This document shows positions 16,633 through 25,243 of a stretch of DNA of 64,000 nt, piece after piece. Under the pieces are notes generated by a model that did no database searches, had not been told where the DNA came from, and saw only the letters and a list, made by a program, of their open reading frames with translations. Source of the stretch: CAZBSE01 sp964561115 (GTDB lineage: Bacteria > Actinomycetota > Humimicrobiia > Humimicrobiales > Humimicrobiaceae); assembly GCA_964561115.1 (NCBI GenBank), contig CAZLOE010000001.1, forward strand, positions 24,113-88,112, given 5' to 3'. Position 1 is the stretch's first letter; each line of letters opens with the position of its first letter. Made by a program: the position numbers and the translations under genes.

Positions 16633-17561
16633 TTATTTCCATCCTCCCTCATGGCATGTCCGGTAATCTTTACAAAAGCATCGTCCATACTGCCGCTTAA
16701 GACCTCAAAATCTGATATAAGATTTTCTACTTTATTGACCAGCGGTATAGAATCAAGAGTTTTTGGAATCTCGATAAAAAAAGACTCTCCTGATATTGTA
16801 AATCTAATATGGTCTTTCTTTAAAAGTTCAGCAAGCATCTTGATTTCTTTTGGGACCAGACGGAGAGTATCAGTACTGTATTTTGCGCGAAGCTCTGAAG
16901 GGGTTCCTTTAGCAGAAATGATTCCATTGTCGATTATGGCAACATAATCAGCTTTAGCAGCTTCCTCCATATAATGAGTTGTGAGAAATACAGTCATCCC
17001 GGTGCCCTTCTGCAGATCCCGGATGGTATCCCAGACGCTTTTTCGCGTCTGCGGGTCAAGCCCTGTAGTAGGCTCGTCCAAAAAAAGGATTTTAGGTGTG
17101 TTTACCAGTGCTCTCGCAATGTCTGCCCTGCGTCTCTGGCCGCCTGAAAGCCTGCCGTAGCGGCGGTTAAAAAAACTTTTTACGTCTGCTGCTTCTGCTG
17201 CTTTTTCAACTGCAGCCGAAAGGTCTTTACTTGACATTCCATAGAAGCTTCCCCGGGTGTAGAGATTCTCCTTTACAGTCAAAATATCGTCAAGGATGTT
17301 ATCCTGAAACACGACTCCTATGTCTTTTCGGATTTTATGGTCCTGTTTCCCAAGTTTATAGTTATTGACGGTCACAGTTCCACTGTCAGGTTTAAGAAGG
17401 GTACAGATAATATCGATGGTAGTGGTTTTCCCTGCACCGTTTGGACCTAAAAATGCAAAAAGCTCACCCTTATTTACATGAAGGTCAATACCTTTTACTG
17501 CCCTGACCTTTCTATAACTTTTTTTCAGGTTGCTTACTTCTATTATGTGAGGTGAAGACAT
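16629..17561 (-). CDS. ABC transporter ATP-binding protein (drug-exporter/DrrA-like)
   Basis: Nucleotide-binding subunit of an exporter. 310 residues: Walker A GPNGAGKTTT, Q-loop VFQDN, signature LSGGQRRR, Walker B ILFLDEPTTGLD and switch LTTHYMEEA. A C-terminal extension of about 90 residues is typical of the DrrA/NodI-like group (DUF4162-type). It pairs with the permease downstream through a 4-bp overlap. About 200 bp of AT-rich DNA separate it from the divergent KAP NTPase gene; no convincing promoter was picked for it. Confidence 0.93.
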   Translation of the reverse strand: MSSPHIIEVSNLKKSYRKVRAVKGIDLHVNKGELFAFLGPNGAGKTTTIDIICTLLKPDSGTVTVNNYKLGKQDHKIRKDIGVVFQDNILDDILTVKENLYTRGSFYGMSSKDLSAAVEKAAEAADVKSFFNRRYGRLSGGQRRRADIARALVNTPKILFLDEPTTGLDPQTRKSVWDTIRDLQKGTGMTVFLTTHYMEEAAKADYVAIIDNGIISAKGTPSELRAKYSTDTLRLVPKEIKMLAELLKKDHIRFTISGESFFIEIPKTLDSIPLVNKVENLISDFEVLSGSMDDAFVKITGHAMREDGNK

Positions 17562-17760
17562 ATTTTATAGTAAATTATTAATATTTTTAATATTTTAAGA
17601 TTTTTTACACTGTAGTGACAAGTTTTGATGAATTATACATTATTCTGACCGTATTATGAATAAATTTTTATGTTTATTGTTATTTGTAAAACTGATAGAA
17701 TAAATTTAATCATAGAAATCTACATTTCAGTTAAATAATTGTCTATAAAGTGACGGTAAT

Positions 17761-19824
17761 ATGTTACTGGGTGACCAACCAATATCTAACAGTCTGCAGG
17801 ACAAACTGGATAGAGCTGATTTCTGCAAATACCTGGCCAAGGCTATTCTGTCTTACGAATCGAAAGAATGCATTGTAATAGGGCTGCTGGGTTCCTGGGG
17901 CTCCGGGAAAAGCTCAATGTTAAATATGATAATTGAGTTTTTGTATAAGAGTTCGAAAAGTCAAAATAGATTTAAAAAACCGATTATCGTAAAATTCAAT
18001 CCCTGGAATTATCCTGATCAGAACGGTATAATGGCACATTTTTTTTACAATCTTGCGTCCAAGCTAAAACCTAAAAGGCAGAAGAAATTGCAGAAACTAA
18101 GTGATAAAGTTTTAAAATATGCCGAGTCTTTTATTCCCTTTCAGGTTTCAGTCAGCTCCCTGGGAAAGCCTGTTTCTCTTAAACTTAAAAAACGTGATAA
18201 AAGAAGTATCGATTATAAAAAAGAAAAACTGGCAAATTATTTTCAGGAGATAAAAAATAAAATAGTAATTATTATAGATGACATTGACAGATTAAATGTA
18301 GACGGAATAAAAAATATTTTTCAGCTGATAAAAGCCTTCGGTAATCTCCCCAATATTATATATATAGTAGCGTTTGATAGAGGGATAGTCTCAAAAGCGC
18401 TCTGCGATGATCAGTTAAAAAACGGGGAAGAATACCTGGAAAAGATCATACAGGTCCCGTTCGAAATACCCTCGATACCAAGGGAAAAAGTCTTAGCAAT
18501 ATTGCAGTTCCAGCTAAATGAGATTTTAAGCAATGTACCAAAGGATATCTGGAATCAGGAGTACTGGTATAATGTCTTCCACGGCAGCATACAGTACTTT
18601 TTTTATACCATAAGGGATGTGATCAGGTATATAAATACTCTAAAAATAGGCCTGCCCTATATATATAAGGAGGTAAATCCTATTGATTTTATCGCTATTA
18701 CCTGTCTGCAGGTATTCATGCCGCAGGCATATCTTGAAATCAAGGATAATAAAGAAATTTTTACTGGAGCTTCTTTAAGTGAAGACGATGAGCTGAGATA
18801 CAAAGACAGCGAAACAGTAGAGAATATAATGGAATCAGTCCCAAAAAAAGACAGGGAACATATAAAGAGATTGCTGTGCTACCTTTTTCCGAGATTGCAG
18901 AATATCCTTAATTTACATCAGACAGCAGATGTCCATAAGCCGTCTGAACTTTTGAAAGAAAGAAGGATATGCAGCCCGAACTTTTTTGACACTCATTTCA
19001 GGCTGTCTGTTCCGGAATATGAGGTCAATCAGGCTGATATAGACAGATTGATTGAATCAAGTGAGTCTGAGAAAAACTTTAGCTCCATGCTGCTTTCCAT
19101 TAATAACGGGGGCAAGATCCAGGTGGTTATTGAAAGTTTGAGGGATAGGATTTCAGACATCCCTAACAAGAATATCGATGTTGTAATAAGGAGTCTTTTG
19201 AACATTGCTGATAATTTTAAGGTTGAAGACACTTATAATGATATCTATGGCGAAATAATTTATTTGTGTATCAGCCTTTTATTTAAAATAGAGGATGAAG
19301 AAGAAAGATATAATATTCTGGAACGTTCAATAAACGATGCCGAGAGTCTTTACATTTCAACTGTCTTAATACGTAAACTGATAAGTGAAAATAAGCAGAA
19401 GAAATTTTTAATAGACGGTTTTAAGGTCATGTCTTTGGAAGAGCAGGTGGTCAGGAAGATCAGAAATTGGGTGAAAAGTGAAAATATCGATAAAAATTCT
19501 AAACTTCATTCCATAATATATAACTGGGCTGAGCTGGAAAACAAGAACCAGGCCAAAGAATTCCTTAACAATTATATAAAAAGCCACAGAGGTTTTTTAT
19601 CATTTATCACATCCAATCTTCAGCAGAAATATATCTTTGAAAAGGGAGATTATATACCAAGGTTGGAGTTTGATATGGACATCGACAGGATTGTTGATTT
19701 CATCGATATACCAGTTAGTGAACTGGAACTTCGGATCAAAAATATAATTAATTCAGAGCAGTATGAAAGATTGGATAAAAAGGAAAAAATAGCCTTAAAG
19801 ACTTTTACAAGAAAGATATCCTGA
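17761..19824 (+). CDS. KAP-family P-loop NTPase
   Basis: 687 residues. The KAP P-loop domain occupies about 1-340: Walker A GSWGSGKS (44-51), Walker B IIIDDIDRL (about 178-186), then a segment VAFDRGIVSKAL typical of the family. The C-terminal 300 residues are charged and helical. Many KAP proteins carry transmembrane helices inserted in the P-loop domain; none is obvious here, so this is probably a soluble member. KAP includes E. coli plasmid protein PifA, which blocks T7 phage, and animal Kidins220. A defence role is possible but not shown. A divergent ABC exporter lies on one side and a gene remnant on the other. Confidence 0.88.
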   Translation: MLLGDQPISNSLQDKLDRADFCKYLAKAILSYESKECIVIGLLGSWGSGKSSMLNMIIEFLYKSSKSQNRFKKPIIVKFNPWNYPDQNGIMAHFFYNLASKLKPKRQKKLQKLSDKVLKYAESFIPFQVSVSSLGKPVSLKLKKRDKRSIDYKKEKLANYFQEIKNKIVIIIDDIDRLNVDGIKNIFQLIKAFGNLPNIIYIVAFDRGIVSKALCDDQLKNGEEYLEKIIQVPFEIPSIPREKVLAILQFQLNEILSNVPKDIWNQEYWYNVFHGSIQYFFYTIRDVIRYINTLKIGLPYIYKEVNPIDFIAITCLQVFMPQAYLEIKDNKEIFTGASLSEDDELRYKDSETVENIMESVPKKDREHIKRLLCYLFPRLQNILNLHQTADVHKPSELLKERRICSPNFFDTHFRLSVPEYEVNQADIDRLIESSESEKNFSSMLLSINNGGKIQVVIESLRDRISDIPNKNIDVVIRSLLNIADNFKVEDTYNDIYGEIIYLCISLLFKIEDEEERYNILERSINDAESLYISTVLIRKLISENKQKKFLIDGFKVMSLEEQVVRKIRNWVKSENIDKNSKLHSIIYNWAELENKNQAKEFLNNYIKSHRGFLSFITSNLQQKYIFEKGDYIPRLEFDMDIDRIVDFIDIPVSELELRIKNIINSEQYERLDKKEKIALKTFTRKIS

Positions 19825-19838
19825 TTTGACAGCGATGA

Positions 19839-20201
19839 AAGCAAAGCGCAGTAAAAATCTTTTGTTATATAAATTGCCAGGGAGACCAGCTGCTGACTGA
19901 GATACAGGACTGCTGGAGGCTGCCTACGGCAGAGGAATATGTAAGGCTTTCCACATATAGAGGTGAAAACTGCGGGGGATACCTTAGTGACAGCGAGGGT
20001 AAGGCATATTACACCAGGACTCCTGATAAAGATGCACCTCTGTGGGTCCCGGAAGGGATGGTAATATATTACTGGACCTCTACCTGCACTGATAAAACGC
20101 ATTCATATGACATTACTTACTCTGGAGAGGTCAGAGATATTTCCAAGATAACCAAACAGGATTACAGGGGATGGAGAGCGGTAAGAGTCGATCCTTTTTA
20201 G
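19839..20201 (+). pseudogene. 5'-truncated DUF1566/Lcl-C-terminal domain remnant
   Basis: An open frame of about 120 codons ends in TAG at 20199-20201 but has no ATG, GTG or TTG near its beginning; the first ATG is at 20058. The text is clearly protein-like and fits the DUF1566 (Lcl C-terminal, lectin-like) pattern: CWRLPTAEEYVRL, then YYWTSTCT, then RGWRAVRVDPF. In intact proteins this domain follows a signal peptide. Here the beginning is missing, immediately after the KAP gene stop. It is either a decayed gene fragment or a gene whose 5' part was lost in assembly. Confidence 0.7.
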
Positions 20202-20202
20202 T

Positions 20203-20682
20203 TTAACCGGCTTTAAAGGTTATTATGCAGAATGAAGAACCCCTGCAGATCTTATCTTCCAGACTGAATTTTATATTGTCTCCAAATTCATCTGCCCAAA
20301 CGCTGTATTCTGCAGCACATATCCTGCTGCCTATTTTTTCTGAAAGGCTGGTCCTGTTGGACTTGATCAGTATATTATGCCAGGGGCAGCTGCTTATTAT
20401 TATTTTCAATTTATTATGAGTTTTTTCTGTTTTAAACTTGAATCCGTCTAACTTTAATTTTGCAGAGAAGCATTCAAGAAGGGCTTCCAGGCCGCGTTCT
20501 TTTTTTAATTTGTTTTTTAAGAAGCGGGCCTGTATTTTGGGGACGACCTTCCATACTTCCTCATCAATATCCAGAGCAGTATTAAATCCGTATTTTTCTT
20601 CCACCTTTACAAACCATAATCCATCGACTGAAGTATAACAGCGGTGGAGATATTCTTCAGCTTCTCTTTCTGTTAGTTTCAT
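20203..20682 (-). CDS. DUF6125-like protein
   Basis: 159 residues, no signal peptide. Recognisable features: a helical start with YTSVDGLWFVKVEEKYG, then EEVWKVVPKIQAR, a CPW motif near residue 118 and RICAAEYSVWADEFG. This combination matches the DUF6125 family as I remember it, related to the ATC-hydrolase/V4R-like small-molecule-binding folds. Conserved Cys residues (CPW, RIC, ICRG) hint at metal or substrate binding. Function unknown. The stop is adjacent to the convergent remnant, with 1 bp between them. Confidence 0.65.
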   Translation of the reverse strand: MKLTEREAEEYLHRCYTSVDGLWFVKVEEKYGFNTALDIDEEVWKVVPKIQARFLKNKLKKERGLEALLECFSAKLKLDGFKFKTEKTHNKLKIIISSCPWHNILIKSNRTSLSEKIGSRICAAEYSVWADEFGDNIKFSLEDKICRGSSFCIITFKAG

Positions 20683-20758
20683 AATTTTAATATAGGGATA
20701 TTTTTAATTATTATCAGGGAATATAATACCATTTAATATGAAAATGAAACAATAATGA

Positions 20759-20788
20759 TTGACTTATAAAGTATAGTTTTGGTATAAA
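20759..20788 (+). promoter_or_regulatory. Candidate promoter of the PadR envelope module
   Basis: TTGACT (20759-20764) and TATAAA (20783-20788) separated by 18 bp, about 95 bp ahead of the padR start. Between promoter and gene there is a direct repeat ATACCTT at 20816-20822 and 20833-20839, spaced 17 bp, a possible operator. Confidence 0.5.
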
Positions 20789-20883
20789 ATTAAAAAAGAT
20801 AAAATTTTTTAATTAATACCTTGCAATGTAAGATACCTTATGCTAAACTACAGCTCTAAAGATAATAGAGAGGAAGTGATAAT

Positions 20884-21207
20884 ATGAATATACAGTTTAA
20901 AAAAGGAGTACTGGAACTATGTGCTCTGACACTTCTGGCCAAGAAAAACCGGTACGGTTATGAACTTGTAAATGAGATATCTAAAAATATATTAATTTCT
21001 GAGGGGACGATTTATCCATTGCTAAGACGCCTTAAAAATGATGGTTATGTTACCACTTATCTCGAAGAATCAAGGGAAGGAGCTCCCAGAAAATATTATC
21101 AGTTGACTGAATCCGGAAAAAAAATGCAGAAAGAGCTGAAGGAGGAGTGGTTGACCTTTGTCAAAAAAGTAAACGGCTTTTTGAAAGGTGGTGTGAGTAA
21201 TGAATAA
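20884..21207 (+). CDS. PadR-family transcriptional regulator
   Basis: 107 residues, a winged-helix protein of the short PadR type: KKGVLELCALTLLAKKNRYGYEL opens the fold, GTIYPLLRRLKNDGYV is the recognition helix and wing entry, and PRKYYQLTESGKK completes the wing. PadR proteins usually repress their own operon and respond to small molecules or membrane stress. The ATG is preceded by GAGAGGAAG. Its end overlaps the DUF1700 gene by 8 bp, the typical PadR-DUF1700 couple, suggesting that it controls the following four envelope genes. Confidence 0.93.
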   Translation: MNIQFKKGVLELCALTLLAKKNRYGYELVNEISKNILISEGTIYPLLRRLKNDGYVTTYLEESREGAPRKYYQLTESGKKMQKELKEEWLTFVKKVNGFLKGGVSNE

Positions 21208-21772
21208 AAAAGATTTTATTAATAAATTATCATCATATCTGGGAGGGATCCCTGCAGAGGAAAAACAGGATGTAATCAGCGATTTTGAAGAACATTTTAA
21301 GGAAGGGATGGCAGAAGGAAGAAAGGAAGAGGATATAGCTGAAGCTCTTGGCGATCCCAGGGCTCTGGCCAATCAGTTTAAAGCCAGCATACTTGTAAGT
21401 CAGGCAGAAAAAACGACATCACCGATAAATATAACCAGGGCGGTTTTTGCTACCCTGGGGCTGGGTTTTTTTAATCTAATATTTATACTTGGGCCTTTTG
21501 CGGTAATAGCTAGTGTTCTTATTGCCTTGTTTGCCTGTGCGATTGCTATTACTGCAGCAGGTATAACCATATTCTTTGGTACTATTTTTGGACCGTTGTT
21601 TCCGGAGTATGTTTCGGTTTTATATAATCCGGCGGCGGCAATATTTGGTTCAATAGGGGTGACCTGTCTGGGTGTATTGTTTTTTGTAGGAGATATATAC
21701 CTTGCAAAGTTACTTAATAAATTATTTTTAAGATATATAAAATTCAATATAAGGATTATAACTGGGAGGTAG
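21200..21772 (+). CDS. DUF1700 (HAAS-domain) membrane protein
   Basis: 190 residues. The N-terminal 65 residues form the HAAS/DUF1700 helical unit: FINKLSSYLGGIPAEEKQDV, then ISDFEEHFKEG and EDIAEALGDPRALANQF. It is followed by three or four transmembrane helices (about 78-180). HAAS proteins are regularly encoded next to PadR regulators and are thought to act as its membrane partner, though the mechanism is unknown. Overlaps padR by 8 bp and precedes the DUF4097 gene by 6 bp, so translation is coupled. Confidence 0.9.
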   Translation: MNKKDFINKLSSYLGGIPAEEKQDVISDFEEHFKEGMAEGRKEEDIAEALGDPRALANQFKASILVSQAEKTTSPINITRAVFATLGLGFFNLIFILGPFAVIASVLIALFACAIAITAAGITIFFGTIFGPLFPEYVSVLYNPAAAIFGSIGVTCLGVLFFVGDIYLAKLLNKLFLRYIKFNIRIITGR

Positions 21773-21778
21773 TAAAAA

Positions 21779-22678
21779 ATGAAATTTAATATAGGAAAAT
21801 TTGTCATATGGGTTGCTGTGATAATGGCAGTCTCTTTTATCTGTGCCGGCGTCATACTTATGGTAACAGGAAATTTCTCAATAGCGGTAGAACAAATTGA
21901 TGATTCTAAGACTTTTAATACTGGGGATATAAATAAGATAAGTATGAATATAACTAGTACAGATATTAATATCATACCTTCAGAGGATGAGGATATCAGG
22001 GTGCATTTTTACGGGGAAGTCTCTACAAACAGAAACAGGGACATACCTTCTCTGGTTGCCTATGAATCAGGTGACGAACTGCGTATAGAAATAATCAAGC
22101 CAAGGACAGTTTTTATTGGAATAAATGTATGGAGGACAGAACTGGATATATATATCCCGGAAGATTCTCTGGAAGTATTAAAGATAGATGTGGTTTCATC
22201 AGATATAAAAGTAAGTGGTTTAAAGGTCGATGAGTTTGAGTATAAAGGTGTATCTGGAGATCTTAAGGGAGAATCGGTATTCGCAGAGGATATTAAATTT
22301 AATACCACCTCAGGGGATGTCAGCCTGAAAAGCTATACAGGTGATGCAGATATCCATGTTGTATCAGGTGATTTAGTACTTGAGGATGGAAGCCTTAATG
22401 ATAATATTAAGCTGGTTACCATATCCGGTGATGTATATATAGAACAGGAAGTTCCAAGCAATATGGATATCAAGACCACATCCGGTGATGTAGGGATAAA
22501 TATTTCCGAGGATGCCGGATTTTATCTTAAGGCGAGCACGATATCGGGCGAAATCGATAACAGATTTCCCATCAAGATCACCTCTTCAGGCAGAAGAAGC
22601 CTGGAAGGCAAGGTGGGCAGCGGAGAAAAAGAAATTGTTGTAAGCACGACTTCAGGCGATATTAAGGTAGATTATTAA
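21779..22678 (+). CDS. DUF4097-type beta-helix membrane-anchored protein
   Basis: 299 residues: one N-terminal transmembrane helix (about 8-30), then an all-beta extracytoplasmic domain. Repeats about 20 residues apart carry S-G-D/E turns (VSGDL, TSGDV, VSGDL, ISGDV, TSGDV, ISGEI, TSGDI), the DUF4097 pattern of a right-handed beta-solenoid. Relatives include LiaG-like and putative adhesin proteins in cell-envelope stress operons. It stands third in the PadR operon, six bases behind the DUF1700 gene. No enzyme motif is seen, so a binding or sensing role is likely. Confidence 0.87.
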   Translation: MKFNIGKFVIWVAVIMAVSFICAGVILMVTGNFSIAVEQIDDSKTFNTGDINKISMNITSTDINIIPSEDEDIRVHFYGEVSTNRNRDIPSLVAYESGDELRIEIIKPRTVFIGINVWRTELDIYIPEDSLEVLKIDVVSSDIKVSGLKVDEFEYKGVSGDLKGESVFAEDIKFNTTSGDVSLKSYTGDADIHVVSGDLVLEDGSLNDNIKLVTISGDVYIEQEVPSNMDIKTTSGDVGINISEDAGFYLKASTISGEIDNRFPIKITSSGRRSLEGKVGSGEKEIVVSTTSGDIKVDY

Positions 22679-22722
22679 CATCTGTGATGTGATTAAACAA
22701 ATATTTATAAAAGGAGTGAAAT

Positions 22723-23481
22723 ATGAAAAGAATAAATAAAAGAAGCAGGGTCATAAAAATAATTATGATAATGCAGATAATCGCTATGATAGGTATCCTG
22801 GCGCTATTTGCAGTATCATGCAAGTGGACCATAGGGCTGGTAAGGGGATCTGGAAACGTGGAAGAAGAAGAAAGGGAGGTATCCGGTATCGAGGAGATAG
22901 ACTTTTCAGGGATGGGGAGCCTTATAATAACCCAGGGAGAAGAAGAGTCACTGGTAGTGGAAGCTGATGACAATATACTCCCATTGATAGAGACAGATGT
23001 TTTCGGTGACAGGCTGAGCATCGGTTATAAGCTGGGGTATAATTTCATACCGACTTCTAACCTAAGGTTTTACCTGACTGTAGTCGATCTTAATAAGATT
23101 TCATTAAAAGGAGCCGGAAAGATTAATTGTGATGACCTGGAGACTGATGAGCTGGAATTCGAGATCAGCGGTGCCGGTGATATAGATTTTAATATTGATG
23201 CAGATAAGCTTGAAGTCACTTCGTCAGGAGCAGGAGATCTGAATTTTAGCGGTAAGGTGGAAAGCCAGAATATTGATATAAGCGGTGTAGGAAGATATAA
23301 TTCAAAAGAGCTTGAGAGCAAGGAATGCAAGGTAACTCTTTCAGGTGCGGGAAGCGTAACAGTAAATGTTACCGAAGAACTTGATATTAAAATCAGCGGT
23401 GTGGGAAATGTCTATTATGTCGGGACTCCGCGTATAAGACAGGATATTTCCGGTCTCGGTAAGGTCGAGAGTATTGATTAA
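22723..23481 (+). CDS. DUF2807 (head GIN domain) lipoprotein
   Basis: 252 residues. A basic start and hydrophobic segment end at the lipobox FAVSC (Cys33). The rest is the head-GIN/DUF2807 domain, a beta-solenoid with repeating S-G-A/V-G turns (KGAGKI, SGAGDI, SGAGDL, SGVGRY, SGAGSV, SGVGNV, SGLGKV). RGSGNVEEEEREVSGIEEID is the characteristic entry. Structurally it echoes the preceding DUF4097 protein, so two different surface solenoids are made together. The ATG has a good AAAGGAGTG site. The role in the envelope is unknown. Confidence 0.9.
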   Translation: MKRINKRSRVIKIIMIMQIIAMIGILALFAVSCKWTIGLVRGSGNVEEEEREVSGIEEIDFSGMGSLIITQGEEESLVVEADDNILPLIETDVFGDRLSIGYKLGYNFIPTSNLRFYLTVVDLNKISLKGAGKINCDDLETDELEFEISGAGDIDFNIDADKLEVTSSGAGDLNFSGKVESQNIDISGVGRYNSKELESKECKVTLSGAGSVTVNVTEELDIKISGVGNVYYVGTPRIRQDISGLGKVESID

Positions 23482-23537
23482 GAAAAGACTTTTGGATTGG
23501 TATAAAAATAAATTTAAAAAATGGATATTAGAAAGGA

Positions 23538-24314
23538 ATGTTAATGATAGAGATTACTGAAGAGGAACTAAAAGAAGGAAAAAGGCAGCTGGAAGGGGTA
23601 TTGATACTATGCTGGGTAATGGCTTTTTTAACAGGAGCTGCAATCATTTTCGGGTTTGGTCCTATGGGATTTATAGGAGATTATCTGGGTGGTCTTTTTA
23701 ATATCAATACTGCAGCAGGTGTGTTGAGGAATATAGCAAGTTTTCCTTTTAGAATGATGTATTCTTTGATCATCCCGGTACTATACATAATAGAAATAAT
23801 CGGTATTTATCAGAGGAAGGCTTTTGCAGTACCTCTGGGAAGAGCGGTTTTAGTTGTGACTATGGTATTATTTTTCCCGATCGGGACTATAGTAGGAGCT
23901 GTCCTATGGAAGAGATTCAATTATCCCCAGGCAAAAAAATTTTTAGATTATGAATATCAGATACCTCAGGAGACGGAGTTAAATTATAAAAATATATCAA
24001 AGCTAAAGGAGGATAAAATAATGAGTGATAAAAAAATTGATGAAGAAAAATACAATATGGCAAAAAAAAGAGTTGAGGAGATCAAGGGTTTTTACGGACA
24101 CCTGTTTTCTTATGTGGGTGTTAATGTAGTGCTGCTGGTGATCGATTTGATCACAGGTAATGGATTATGGTTTTACTGGGTTTCTGTTTTCTGGGGAATC
24201 GGTCTTTTCTGGCATGCCATGGGAATTTTTGTGTTCGGTAAATTTACCGGATCCAGCTGGGAGAAAAAGAAAATAGAGGAAATAATGGAAGGAATGGACA
24301 GCAAGAAGAAGTAA
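23538..24314 (+). CDS. Membrane protein with C-terminal 2TM domain
   Basis: 258 residues. About 1-130: three hydrophobic segments of no recognised family. About 165-250: a 2TM domain, with the usual amphipathic lead (YNMAKKRVEEIKGFYGHLFSY), two helices flanking ...LWFYWVSVFWGIGLFWHA, and a charged WEKKKIEEIM tail. 2TM domains often sit in sensor or histidine-kinase related membrane proteins. ATG 23538 is only 3 bases from the AAAGGA site; ATG 23544 is better spaced and probably the real start. Last gene of the PadR module: an intrinsic terminator follows at 24344. Confidence 0.8.
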   Translation: MLMIEITEEELKEGKRQLEGVLILCWVMAFLTGAAIIFGFGPMGFIGDYLGGLFNINTAAGVLRNIASFPFRMMYSLIIPVLYIIEIIGIYQRKAFAVPLGRAVLVVTMVLFFPIGTIVGAVLWKRFNYPQAKKFLDYEYQIPQETELNYKNISKLKEDKIMSDKKIDEEKYNMAKKRVEEIKGFYGHLFSYVGVNVVLLVIDLITGNGLWFYWVSVFWGIGLFWHAMGIFVFGKFTGSSWEKKKIEEIMEGMDSKKK

Positions 24315-24343
24315 TCATAAATTTTTTATAAGTTTTATATTTT

Positions 24344-24375
24344 AGGGGGATCAATTAATTGACACCCCTTTTTTT
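24344..24375 (+). terminator. Rho-independent terminator of the PadR envelope operon
   Basis: Stem AGGGG/CCCCT (24344-24348 with 24365-24369) continues after a 2x2 internal loop into TCAAT/ATTGA with a TA loop, and is followed directly by seven Ts. This is the clearest intrinsic terminator in the window. It lies 30 bp past the 2TM gene. Confidence 0.85.
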
Positions 24376-24468
24376 GGATTTAATCATGTCTGTTTTGAAA
24401 TGTAAAAATACAGTTTGGTGTGATATTATGAGTGGTGAAATTAATTAAAGACAGGTGTTGGATGAGTT

Positions 24469-25238
24469 ATGCTGGGTGCTATTGCGGGAGATATTATTGG
24501 TTCCCCATTTGAGGGTAATAATATAAAGGACTGCCGGTTTCCTTTGTTTACATCAAACAGTGCTTTTACCGATGATACAGTTATGACTGTGGCCACGGCT
24601 GACTGTATATTGCATAAGGGAAGTTTTGAAGAGTTTTATAAAAAATATTACCTTAAATATCCCGGACGGGGATACGGTCTTAAATTCAGCATGTGGGCAG
24701 GTTCACCGGACAGTAAAGCTTATAACAGCTGGGGGAACGGCTCGGCGATGAGAGTAAGCCCGGTTGGCTTTGCCTGCTCCAGGCTTGATGAGGTTTTAAA
24801 GCTGGCCAGGAGAAGTGCTGAAGTCTCGCATGATCACCCTGAAGGAATAAAAGGGGCACAGGCAGTAGCTACTGCAGTTTTTATGGCCAGAAGAGGCGAT
24901 AAAAAAGATAAGATTGCAGGTTATATTGAAAAAAATTTGGATATGACCTGAAGCAGTCAATTGAAAGTATTAAAAAGTGGTATAAGTTTGACAGCTCCTG
25001 CCAGGGTACTGTTCCCCAGGCCATAAGAGCTTTTTTGGAGTCTGGGGATTTTGAAGATGCAGTCAGGAAAGCTATTTCTATTGGCGGTGACAGCGATACT
25101 ATAGCCTGCATTGCAGGTGGGATTGCAGAAGCATGTTACGGAAAATTACTGGATGAAATAAGGGAAAGTATTCTTAAAATACTGGACAGAGACCTTATTG
25201 GAGTCATAAAAAGCTTTTATAAAAAATTCCAATTATAA
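24469..25238 (+). CDS. ADP-ribosylglycohydrolase, single-base frameshift
   Basis: Removes ADP-ribose from modified proteins or nucleic acids (ARH/DraG fold). The N-terminal frame (24469-24951) carries the metal ligands FTDDTVMT and GNGSAMRVSP; the C-terminal frame (to 25238) carries GTVPQAIRAFLES and the second metal motif GGDSDT. The break lies in a run of seven As at 24929-24935. With one A more, it reads IEKKFGYDLKQSIES, normal for the family, and gives about 256 residues, the expected full length. The start is ATG with no strong ribosome site. It is either a sequencing error or a recent mutation; all catalytic parts are preserved. Confidence 0.88.
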
Positions 25239-25243
25239 AACAA

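Noticed and set aside
24387..24449. Short plus-strand frame of 20 codons between the terminator and the glycohydrolase gene
   Set aside because: No ribosome site and no recognisable sequence; likely chance.
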